Assembly: GCF_900143005.1 (NCBI RefSeq)
Contig: NZ_FRCS01000010.1
Coordinates: 186,001 to 250,000, forward strand
Reading direction: 5' to 3'
DNA from: Cryptosporangium aurantiacum
GTDB taxonomy: Bacteria; Actinomycetota; Actinomycetes; Mycobacteriales; Cryptosporangiaceae
Length of the DNA: 64,000 nt
Under the pieces are notes generated by a model, which made no database searches, was not told where the DNA came from, and worked only from the letters and a program-made list of their open reading frames with translations. Positions 8,631 to 15,978 of this stretch are shown here, piece after piece. Every line of letters begins with the position of its first letter. The stretch's first letter is position 1. The translations under genes were made by a program, and so were the position numbers.

Positions 8631-8885
8631 ATGGCTCAGTACCCCGCAGTCGCACCGGTGAGATCGACCGACCGCTCGTTCCGGCCTCCGGGCTGGAGCC
8701 GCGACGCCACCTCGGAAGACGTCGAGACCGCCCACCGGATCCTGCCGATGCACGCGCCCACCGACTCCTCGCACGGCATGTGCGCGAGCGCCCTCCATCT
8801 GATCAACGCGCCGGCGTGGCCGTGCGAGCAGTATCAGTGGGCCAAAGCAGTTCTGGACGCCGCCGAGCGCCGCGAGATCACCTGA
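8631..8885 (+). CDS. Small conserved-type hypothetical protein beside XRE regulator
   Basis: An 84-residue protein, not assigned to a named family. ATG 8631 has a strong GGAAGGAG ribosome-binding site, which sets the start. The central part reads ETAHRILPMHAPTDSSHG, then MCASALHLINAPAWPCEQY. The paired cysteines and histidines could bind metal, but that is only a suggestion. It is divergent from the XRE-TPR regulator, an arrangement often seen for regulator/target pairs in actinomycetes. No signal peptide or membrane segment. Confidence 0.6.
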   Translation: MAQYPAVAPVRSTDRSFRPPGWSRDATSEDVETAHRILPMHAPTDSSHGMCASALHLINAPAWPCEQYQWAKAVLDAAERREIT

Positions 8886-8897
8886 CGACCCGCCCCC

Positions 8898-9539
8898 TCA
8901 GACGTCGACGGACATCACGTCGAGCAACTTGACCACGTCCGGGTCGTCCAGGGAATCGAGCACGCACCGCCAGAGCTTCAGGTTGACGTCACCCCATTCG
9001 CCGTACCGGGCCCGCGCCGAGGGCGAGTAGAAGTAGATCTCGTCCTCGTTCAGCGGAACCTGTTCCTTGACGATCTTCTCGGCGAGGGCCCGGAGGCCAC
9101 GGCGGGTCTCCGACATGTAGAGCGGCGCGAGGACTATCGGCGTAATCGGAAGCGCCTTGAACAGCGTGTCCGCGTCACTCAGCGCCTTGGCTTCGACCGA
9201 GATGTGGCCGTCCCGGGTGGGCGTTTCGGCGTCCAGGATGATCTGCTCGATGGTAGTGATCTCCGGGCTGGACGCGCCGGACGCTTCGAGTATCTTCTGT
9301 CGTAGATCCCTCCCGCTGGCCGCACTTGTCGTTGTGTCGACGAGGTAGTTCAGGTCGTGAACCAGCGCGGCAACTTCGACAAGGGTCGCATCGGCTCCCA
9401 GCTCCAACGCGAAGTCACGTGCTTTCGAGGTGACGAATTCAATGTGGTGCCACCCGTGGAACGGCACGTCATGATTTCGTCGGTCGTACAGGTTGCACAC
9501 TTCCCGTCGTACATTTGGAACTGTCGTCGGATCGATCAT
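8898..9539 (-). CDS. HD-domain phosphohydrolase-like protein
   Basis: A 213-residue HD-superfamily protein. Metal ligands are visible in order: GWHH (His31/His32), LVHD (His61-Asp62) and LSDADTLFK (Asp122/Asp124). This matches the soluble 'predicted metal-dependent HD phosphohydrolase' pattern, which acts on nucleotides or other phosphate esters. The ~80 C-terminal residues are helical and unassigned. It is the last gene of a three-gene minus-strand unit with the cupin-like and membrane genes, 9 bp after the cupin stop. Base composition is a little less GC-rich than its neighbours, suggesting an accessory origin. The substrate is unknown. Confidence 0.8.
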   Translation of the reverse strand: MIDPTTVPNVRREVCNLYDRRNHDVPFHGWHHIEFVTSKARDFALELGADATLVEVAALVHDLNYLVDTTTSAASGRDLRQKILEASGASSPEITTIEQIILDAETPTRDGHISVEAKALSDADTLFKALPITPIVLAPLYMSETRRGLRALAEKIVKEQVPLNEDEIYFYSPSARARYGEWGDVNLKLWRCVLDSLDDPDVVKLLDVMSVDV

Positions 9540-9548
9540 GGCATTCTC

Positions 9549-10208
9549 CTAGGACAACTCTGCAAGGGCAGCCTCGAGCGAGTGAATAACCATCGGGAGT
9601 CGACGTTCGACGGGTGTATGATAGGTGACCCGGTTGTGGCCTTCTTCGGCTGATATGCTGTACGGCGCTATCGCTGGACCCTTGATGACGAGGGTGAGAG
9701 TACCAGAAGAAACTCGACGTAAACGGTGCCATGAATGGCGATTCACCGAGTTGACGGTGCCTCTCCGGAACTCTTCGGAGGAGATGCAGTTGATATCGGT
9801 GGCAATTGCTTCGGAGTCGTTCAAGGTGACCGAGAAAGTGTCCTGCGTATACCCCCCGCGCAGGATTCCGGACACGAAGTCGTAGCGATGATTATGAATG
9901 GTCGTCGCATAGCTGGCGGATCTCGGTTCCTGCTTGTACTCGTGTAGGTAGACGCCGAAATCCTCACGGTGAGCGCCCAGCAGCGGCCAGACGTAGTGTG
10001 TGGGCGTCTCCCTGGCGGCCGCCCGGATCGCGTCGCTCCGGTTCTCTTCCTGGAGCAGGGCATAGACCTCGTTGATCACCGACCGCGGATCGCTCATGCG
10101 TCCGAGCAGCGCGGAATGCCACTGCTGGAGGTCAGCCATCGGCGCGTCCAGGTGCTCGGCGCCGCCGAGGAGTCGTTGCAGCACCCCTTCCGGTGCGCTA
10201 TGGGTCAC
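9549..10208 (-). CDS. Cupin-like metal-binding protein
   Basis: A 219-residue protein. The central part looks like a cupin barrel related to cysteine-dioxygenase-type cupins: TTIHNHRYDFVSGILRGGY (His105, His107), then NRHSWHRLRRVSSGTLTLVI (His158, His161). These histidines could form a mononuclear metal site. The N-terminal ~80 residues are helical. ATG 10208 overlaps the stop of the upstream membrane gene by 4 bp (ATGA), so the two are translationally coupled. Together with the HD protein downstream they form one unit. Oxygenase activity is possible but unproven. Confidence 0.65.
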   Translation of the reverse strand: MTHSAPEGVLQRLLGGAEHLDAPMADLQQWHSALLGRMSDPRSVINEVYALLQEENRSDAIRAAARETPTHYVWPLLGAHREDFGVYLHEYKQEPRSASYATTIHNHRYDFVSGILRGGYTQDTFSVTLNDSEAIATDINCISSEEFRRGTVNSVNRHSWHRLRRVSSGTLTLVIKGPAIAPYSISAEEGHNRVTYHTPVERRLPMVIHSLEAALAELS

Positions 10209-11188
10209 CGCTGCCCTCCCGTCCGCGGAATCCGCCGGTAGCTACGCACAAATTCGTCGTTGGCGCTGATCAGATCCGCCCGCTCGCTGTCCGAGACTGC
10301 TCTTCCCAAGGCGTCAGTCAGGAACGCCGCCAGGTGGCTGTCGTTCCACCGGCGGTCGATGTCCACGATCCGCGAGGACGGGTGCGACGCGATCTGCGCG
10401 CACTCCGCTTCCTGCATCCGGTACAGCACCGATTGGCCGGAGAACCGGAGCGATCGGGGGAACCGCTTGTCGGATGCGCGATCGCTGAACAGCGTGATCC
10501 AGATCGAGTCGCGGAAGATCTCGAACCTATCGAGCGACGGGGTCGAGACGAGTATGAGCCGGATGCCGGCGCACCGGGTCCGCGCACGGAAGAGCCCGAC
10601 CAGGCCGGTCGCCACTTCCTTGGCCACTGCGTCCCGTACTTGGTTGTAGGTCATTCCTGCCCGCAGGCCGTGGCGATCCTCGTAGTCGACCCGCCCTGCA
10701 ATGGACAGGGGAGTTTGTGGATCGGGAAGAATCAAGTGGGCTTGGAGGCTCGCGCTGCCGTGAAGGAGCAGCCGGGTCGCCGTGTACCTGGCGGACAGGC
10801 CGCGGAACCAGTAGTGCGATGAATCTTCGAGATCCGATTCAAGTATTCCGTTGAAGGAAGGATCCGGTACCGAGGAAGCCGGGAAATCATGCGTGGGAAA
10901 GAAATTTCGATTGGACGCCGAAAGCGATGAGCTCACTTCGTTGACCACAGAGGCGCGGAGGAGTTCAGTTGTCACCCGGCCGGTGATCAGGGCTTGCGCC
11001 AGACCGAATAGCGCCGACGTCAATAGGCCGGTTCCCACCGCACTCAGAAACGACTTCGTCGCGCCGGAGGTCGACTCCGCCCACCACAGCAGACCGAGTG
11101 CCGCCAGTGCGATCACCGAGAGCAGCAGGAGCTGCATTCCGGTGGATAATCGTTTGAGTAGCGTGTAGGCGGTCTCCTTCTGGACCAT
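10205..11188 (-). CDS. Two-helix membrane-anchored protein of unknown function
   Basis: A 327-residue protein. Two N-terminal membrane helices (about residues 17-36 and 47-69) are followed by a ~255-residue cytoplasmic-looking domain with YWFRGLSARYTATRLLLHG, LILPDPQTPL, IRLILVSTPSLDRFEIF and DSIWITLFSD. No family was recognised. The alternating hydrophobic strands and conserved-looking Arg/Asp/Ser suggest a folded alpha/beta domain. ATG 11188 has a GAGGGGGAT ribosome-binding site. It is the first gene of the membrane-cupin-HD unit, and the next gene starts inside its stop codon. It could be the sensor or membrane effector of that unit. Confidence 0.6.
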   Translation of the reverse strand: MVQKETAYTLLKRLSTGMQLLLLSVIALAALGLLWWAESTSGATKSFLSAVGTGLLTSALFGLAQALITGRVTTELLRASVVNEVSSSLSASNRNFFPTHDFPASSVPDPSFNGILESDLEDSSHYWFRGLSARYTATRLLLHGSASLQAHLILPDPQTPLSIAGRVDYEDRHGLRAGMTYNQVRDAVAKEVATGLVGLFRARTRCAGIRLILVSTPSLDRFEIFRDSIWITLFSDRASDKRFPRSLRFSGQSVLYRMQEAECAQIASHPSSRIVDIDRRWNDSHLAAFLTDALGRAVSDSERADLISANDEFVRSYRRIPRTGGQR

Positions 11189-11323
11189 GTATCCCCCTCG
11201 ATCCCGCTTCTGCGGTTCCCCGCCTTTCAGGCTAAGGCAATATGCCCGCCGGATGGGGCGTACGGGGGAATCCGTGCTAAAACGGCTGAAGTGGTCCATG
11301 CTCCCGCTGCGACATGCGCGCGA

Positions 11324-12073
11324 TCATTGAGCTCTTCTGCGCAGGTAGGACTTGGCCAGCTGGCGAAGGCGTGTCCGGTCGAAGCTGTGTCCGTGGCCGG
11401 GGTGGACGACGGACACGTCGAGGTCGGTGAGGAACTCCATGCTTCGCCGGTAGGCAGCCACGTCGGAGTTCGGCAGGGTGTCGATCAAAAAGCCGTCGTA
11501 GACGATGTCGCCGGAGTACAGGGTCCCGGTCCGCTCCTCCAGCAGAGCGATGCTTCCCGGTGTGTGGCCGGGAAGGTGCAGCACGGTCAGCACGCGCCCG
11601 CCCAGGTCGATGCGGTCGCCGTCCTCGAGCACGCGGCTCAGGGCCACGGGTTCGACGCGGTAGGAGGCCGGATCGTAGCCGGGACGGGGTAGCGCGTCGA
11701 TCAGGAGTTCCGGGACGGGTTCTCCCGCCGCGTCGACCCCCAGCTTGTCGTAGAGCTCCGCGCCGTACAGGCTCGCCGGTACCCCCGCCGCCAAGAGCTC
11801 GGCCTCGGCGGGGTGGGCGGCCCGGTCACCGAACTCGGACGCCCCACCGACGTGGTCCAGGTGCGCGTGGGTGAGCAGGACCATCGGATAGCGCTCGAAC
11901 AGGCCCGGAATCGCCTCCCGCAGGGCGACGACACCGAGCCCGGCGTCGATGACGATGTCGCGGTCGTTGCCGCGCAACCACCAGAGGTTCGCCGACAGCA
12001 GTTCGTTGACGTGCGGCTCGGAGATCCGGACGACGTCGCTACTCACCTCGGCCTGCGTGTACCAGTCGACCAT
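11324..12073 (-). CDS. MBL-fold metallo-hydrolase
   Basis: A 249-residue metallo-beta-lactamase-fold hydrolase. The zinc motif THAHLDHVGG gives His69, His71, Asp73 and His74. Further ligands are His170 (LPGHTPGS), Asp189 (YSGDIV) and His227 (HPGHGH). All positions for a dinuclear site are present. It probably hydrolyses a thioester, lactone or similar ester; the nearest named groups are hydroxyacylglutathione hydrolase-like proteins. ATG 12073 begins with the conserved VDWYTQAEVSSDVVRI strand. It is separated by ~135 bp from the membrane-cupin-HD unit on the same strand and may be independent of it. Confidence 0.85.
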   Translation of the reverse strand: MVDWYTQAEVSSDVVRISEPHVNELLSANLWWLRGNDRDIVIDAGLGVVALREAIPGLFERYPMVLLTHAHLDHVGGASEFGDRAAHPAEAELLAAGVPASLYGAELYDKLGVDAAGEPVPELLIDALPRPGYDPASYRVEPVALSRVLEDGDRIDLGGRVLTVLHLPGHTPGSIALLEERTGTLYSGDIVYDGFLIDTLPNSDVAAYRRSMEFLTDLDVSVVHPGHGHSFDRTRLRQLAKSYLRRRAQ

Positions 12074-12106
12074 GTCGGCAAGTGTGTCAGCGCGGTGCTG
12101 CCGCGC

Positions 12107-12895
12107 TCACCGGCTCGGGGTCGCGGAGGCGCGGGAGCGGGCGAGCTGTTGGCCGGTCAGCTCGGCGACCGTCCGTCCGATTGCGACGGCCGTCGCGTCC
12201 GGGTCGTACCCGTCGAACTTGCGCGGCTGCGCCGCCGGGAAGGCCGTGGTCCAGCCGGCCGGGACGTCGATCGCGTGGCCGGGCACGAGCAACTCGATGT
12301 CGCTGACGTCGTGCTGCTGCAGGAGCGTCCGCCCGGCGGGCTCGCCGAGCGGCAGATCGGAGACCTGAGCGTCGGAGAGCAGCAGCACCGCGGTGTCGCA
12401 CTTGGACGCGGGGAACCTGTCGACCTCGGCGAGGGCCGGCGCGAGCAGGGTCCCGCCGCCGTCGGCGACGGCCGGAGCGCCCGGTGCTGACCCGACGGAC
12501 CTGGCGGCGGTCGGAGGGAGGCGGACGTTGGCCGTCTGGGCGAAGTCGATGACCGCGAGCTCGTCGGAGTCGCGAAGGTTCTTGGCGAGCCACGGGACCA
12601 GCCGGTTCAACGCGGCGTCGCGCGCCCCGGCGTAGTCCTGCATCGAGCCGGACGAGTCCACCATCAGCGTCAGCCGGAGGCACTCCGGGCCGCGGCGGCC
12701 CTCCAGCGCGTAGTCGCCGAGGGCGCCGCTGACCGGCGCGGTGCCGTTCTCTTCCTCGCTCTGGCAGCTGGTGAACAGCAGCCAGAGCAGCGGTACGAGC
12801 AGCAGCAGCGCGATCAGCGCCAGCCGGAAGCGGCGGTTCGGTTCACCCAGGCGTGGCGACCGCCCGAAGCGTGGGCCGGGCGCGAGCGTTGTCAC
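12107..12895 (-). CDS. Membrane-anchored von Willebrand factor A domain protein
   Basis: A 262-residue protein. It has a single membrane segment at about residues 24-43, then Cys44, then a vWA domain. The MIDAS motif DxSxS is intact in LMVDSSGSM (Asp80, Ser82, Ser84), with DTAVLLLSDAQVSD later. The vWA part should be extracytoplasmic and bind Mg2+ for protein-protein contact. GTG 12895 overlaps the preceding gene's stop (GTGA), so it is translationally coupled to the four-helix membrane protein. It is the third gene of the OmpA/membrane/vWA operon. Its partner is probably one of the two upstream products. Confidence 0.75.
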   Translation of the reverse strand: MTTLAPGPRFGRSPRLGEPNRRFRLALIALLLLVPLLWLLFTSCQSEEENGTAPVSGALGDYALEGRRGPECLRLTLMVDSSGSMQDYAGARDAALNRLVPWLAKNLRDSDELAVIDFAQTANVRLPPTAARSVGSAPGAPAVADGGGTLLAPALAEVDRFPASKCDTAVLLLSDAQVSDLPLGEPAGRTLLQQHDVSDIELLVPGHAIDVPAGWTTAFPAAQPRKFDGYDPDATAVAIGRTVAELTGQQLARSRASATPSR

Positions 12896-14514
12896 GGGCG
12901 CTGCTCCGGGGCAGGGGCCGGGGCAGGTGGCTGGTATCCGTTGACCGGCATCGGGTCGATGGGGTCCGCCGGGTCGCGGGCCGGCAGCGGTTGCGTAGGC
13001 GTCACCGCGGTTCCCCGGGGGCCGAACGGCTCGAGGTGGAACAGGCGCTCCCGGAGCTCGGTGATCCGCCGCGCAGCGGACGCGGAGTCCTCCGGACGGC
13101 ACCGGGACAGGTGCTCGATCGCGTCCTCGATCCGGCGGAGCGGGCCGATCGCCATGCCGGTGCCGAACAGCGTGAGCGGCTCGGTCGAGGGAAGGCCGGT
13201 GAGCCCGTCCCGCGTCCCGTTCTCGGCCCAGCTGCCCAGGTGTGCCGAACGCGGGTCGCCGACCGCTGGGGGAACCGGCGTGACCGGGTAGGGGCCGAGA
13301 GCGGTCGGTGGCTGGGTGGCGGGCAGCTGCTGCGTCGGTGCGTTCTCAGTCGCCTGCACCGCGTCGGGCGGCGGGGCCGGCTGCGCGTCGGCCGCGGTTG
13401 CTCGTGGCTCCGCGCCCGGGCCGGCCGGCAGTTGTTCGGTCGGTGGGACCGGCTGCTGCTGTGCTACCTCCGGAGCCTGTGTCTGCGGCCACTGCCCGTA
13501 CTGCGGTGGTGCGTAGACGGGCGGTAGGTACTGCGGGGTCGCGTACTGCGGTGGCACGGCCCTCGCGTCCGCGATCATGCGCGCCCCCACCGCGACGACG
13601 CGCTCAATGGCGTCCAAATGGGTTTGCACTTCCGCTCGCAGGTCCTCCCAAGCCCGGTGGTGAGCCAGATCGGCCTTGGTCTTCGCCACCACCAGCCGGT
13701 CGAACACCCGCGACCGCTCCTGCGTCTGCTCCCGGATCTCCGACACCAGGAACACCCGGGCCGCGGCGTCGGCGAGCAGCACCGCGACGAACACCGCGGC
13801 CATCGGCAGCGCGGGCGGCGGCAGCGACCCGATCGGCGCCGTCTCCTCGTCGAACCGGAAGTTGATCAGCCAACCGACCGCCACCAGCGCCAACACGAAC
13901 GCGATCGCCGCGAACACCGCACCGATCCGGTCCTTGCGCCCCACCCCCGGATACCCGGCCAGCCACCGGTGCCCCAGCGGCCCGACGACCCGCGCGGTCG
14001 CGACACCGACCACCGGAATGAACACCGCGAGCAGCGCTGCCCCGACCTTCGACGGGTCGTACCAGGGCGTGCCAGGCTCCACGATGTCGTCGAAGATCGA
14101 GTACCAGAAGAAGACCTCGACGACGATGAAGATGATCTCGACGACCGTGAGCACCCTGCTCGTGATCAGCGGACGATGCGGGTCGAAGTCCTCGTGGAAC
14201 ACCTCCGTACGACGGTCGGACGCCCCGTTCGACGCGGCCCGGCGGTGGCCACGCCAGATCGGGTCGGCCCGGGTGGCGTCCAGGCGCTGACCGGCCAGCA
14301 CCGCGGCGAAGTCGGCGGCGTCCAGGCGATGCTGTTTCCGCAACAGCCGGCGCGAGGCCTTCGCGTCCGCGGCAGCGATCGTCGAGTTGACCTCGACGAG
14401 CACACCGATCTGGCCCGGCGTCATGCCGCCGGAGGCGGCCGCTTCACGCTGAAGGACACGCTGACGCTGACGTTCGACCCCGCGGGTGCCGAACAACCGG
14501 GCGAAGAAGCTCAT
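12892..14514 (-). CDS. Multi-helix membrane protein with Pro/Gln-rich tail
   Basis: A 540-residue protein. The N-terminal ~120 residues are soluble and Arg-rich. Four hydrophobic segments follow: VLTVVEIIFIVVEVFFWY, VGAALLAVFIPVVGVATA, IGAVFAAIAFVLALVAVG and LPMAAVFVAVLLADAAA. A helical stretch and a Pro/Gln/Tyr-rich tail (YATPQYLPPVYAPPQYGQW) come next, and the C-terminus is helical again. ATG 14514 overlaps the stop of the OmpA-like gene (ATGA). It is the middle gene of the three-gene operon and plausibly the membrane platform of the complex. No family name is assigned. Confidence 0.65.
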   Translation of the reverse strand: MSFFARLFGTRGVERQRQRVLQREAAASGGMTPGQIGVLVEVNSTIAAADAKASRRLLRKQHRLDAADFAAVLAGQRLDATRADPIWRGHRRAASNGASDRRTEVFHEDFDPHRPLITSRVLTVVEIIFIVVEVFFWYSIFDDIVEPGTPWYDPSKVGAALLAVFIPVVGVATARVVGPLGHRWLAGYPGVGRKDRIGAVFAAIAFVLALVAVGWLINFRFDEETAPIGSLPPPALPMAAVFVAVLLADAAARVFLVSEIREQTQERSRVFDRLVVAKTKADLAHHRAWEDLRAEVQTHLDAIERVVAVGARMIADARAVPPQYATPQYLPPVYAPPQYGQWPQTQAPEVAQQQPVPPTEQLPAGPGAEPRATAADAQPAPPPDAVQATENAPTQQLPATQPPTALGPYPVTPVPPAVGDPRSAHLGSWAENGTRDGLTGLPSTEPLTLFGTGMAIGPLRRIEDAIEHLSRCRPEDSASAARRITELRERLFHLEPFGPRGTAVTPTQPLPARDPADPIDPMPVNGYQPPAPAPAPEQRP

Positions 14515-15743
14515 CGCGTGCACCCTCCGGGTCGGATCTCGATCTCCACCCGCCGGTTGCGTGCGGCCGCGGCGGTGTCGTGGCGACCGTTGACGAATTC
14601 CTCGACGGCCGGCCGTTCGGCGCCGTAGCCGACCGACTCCAGCCGTGCGGTGTTCACTCCGCGGGCGGACAGGGCGGTCACGACGGCCTGCGCGCGGCGC
14701 GTCGAGAGGTCCTTGCGGTAGCCCGCGTCGCCGTAGTTCGCGGTGTGGCCGGCCACGATCGCGGTCGCCTCGGCGTCCTTCTGCAGCTGGTCGACGACCG
14801 GGTCGAGGACGCCGTCCGCCTCCGGCTGCAGGTCGGCGCTGTCGGCGGCGAACAGCAGCGACGAGGGGATCGACACCCGGGTCGCGCAGCCGTCCCGCAC
14901 CTCGGTCGCGGCGGGCACGGTGATCGGGTCGGACGGCAACCCGGGAGGCGCCGGCGTCGTGCTGGGGGCGTGCTCGGACTCGAACGTCACGGTGGCGCCC
15001 GCGGCCTTCAGCACCGCGCCCCAGAGTTTCTCCAGCGACGTCCGCGCGGACTGCGGCAGCCTCTGCTCGTCCGACGTGTCACCGAGCCCGGCCCACACGA
15101 CCTTCTTCCCCCGCAGGGCGGGTGACAGCGCGTTCGCGTCCCGCAGCGCGTCGGCGAGGCCCTTCGGCTCGACGTCGAACTGCTGCTTGTTCAGGTCGAA
15201 CTCGCCGCTGTTCGATACGCCGTCGGAGACCACCAGGATCGTCTCGGGCTGGTCCTCGGCGGCTCGGCCGAGCGCGCTGAGAATGCGGCTACCCGGTCCG
15301 GTGGGCCGCAGGTCGTCACCGCGAGCCCACGTCGGGACACACTCCAGCGTCAGCGCGCGGGCCCGCTGCGAGGCCTGTGAGTCCGACCCGGGCGCCGGGT
15401 CGAGCGCGATCGTGCGTGACGGCGGCGCGCCGGCACCGTCGACGCCGACCAGGACGAGGGAATCTCCTCGCTCCTGCGCGGCGCGCAGCGCCGACGTGAC
15501 GCCCGGCGGTAAGGAGCCGAACAGCCCGGACGCGGTGTTGTCGACGACGAGCGCGGTCTTGCGGGCACTCGCCTCCGGGGCGACGTCGGCCACTCGGGCG
15601 CATTGGGACTCCGAACGGGTGGTGCCGTTTTCCTCCGACGGCTCGTCGCTCTGGCAACCAGTGAGAATGGTGAGAGCGGTGGTGGCTACGATCAGTAACG
15701 AGAGACGGGTCCGACTTTGACCGGACAGTCCGTTTCCTCGCAT
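14511..15743 (-). CDS. OmpA-family lipoprotein with vWA-like N-terminal domain
   Basis: A 410-residue predicted lipoprotein. The signal peptide ends in a lipobox (ALTILTGC, Cys30). Residues ~60-270 look like a vWA-type fold: ALVVDNTASGLFGSL carries a DxTxS MIDAS-like motif, and ETILVVSDGVSNSGEFD follows. Residues ~290-405 form an OmpA-like peptidoglycan-binding domain: SLLFAADSADLQPEADGVLD ... ALSARGVNTARLESVGYG ... AAARNRRVEIEI. ATG 15743 is preceded by GGGGAG at 8 nt; a GTG two codons earlier is the alternative. It heads the operon with the membrane and vWA genes, and would tie that complex to the cell wall. Confidence 0.8.
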   Translation of the reverse strand: MRGNGLSGQSRTRLSLLIVATTALTILTGCQSDEPSEENGTTRSESQCARVADVAPEASARKTALVVDNTASGLFGSLPPGVTSALRAAQERGDSLVLVGVDGAGAPPSRTIALDPAPGSDSQASQRARALTLECVPTWARGDDLRPTGPGSRILSALGRAAEDQPETILVVSDGVSNSGEFDLNKQQFDVEPKGLADALRDANALSPALRGKKVVWAGLGDTSDEQRLPQSARTSLEKLWGAVLKAAGATVTFESEHAPSTTPAPPGLPSDPITVPAATEVRDGCATRVSIPSSLLFAADSADLQPEADGVLDPVVDQLQKDAEATAIVAGHTANYGDAGYRKDLSTRRAQAVVTALSARGVNTARLESVGYGAERPAVEEFVNGRHDTAAAARNRRVEIEIRPGGCTR

Positions 15744-15978
15744 CGACACATCTCCCCACGTCGCGTCAGATTCGCTGTTCATCAGCGTTTCTGCTCGACG
15801 CAAGCCCGGCGAGGGTGTCCACCCGACTGATAATCGGGAAATCCCCTGCCATCACTGGGGGTTATCACTCTAGGGAAATCAGTTCGGTCCGCACGACCGC
15901 AGGTGAACACCGTCCACGTCCGTCGCATGTGGGCATTGCCCGGAAGGCCAAAAAAGCGGGTAACAGAATGATCACCGG

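Noticed and set aside
8477-8932. 151-codon plus-strand frame overlapping the small gene at 8631
   Set aside because: Arg-rich, with no ribosome-binding site, and in conflict with the better-supported 84-residue frame.
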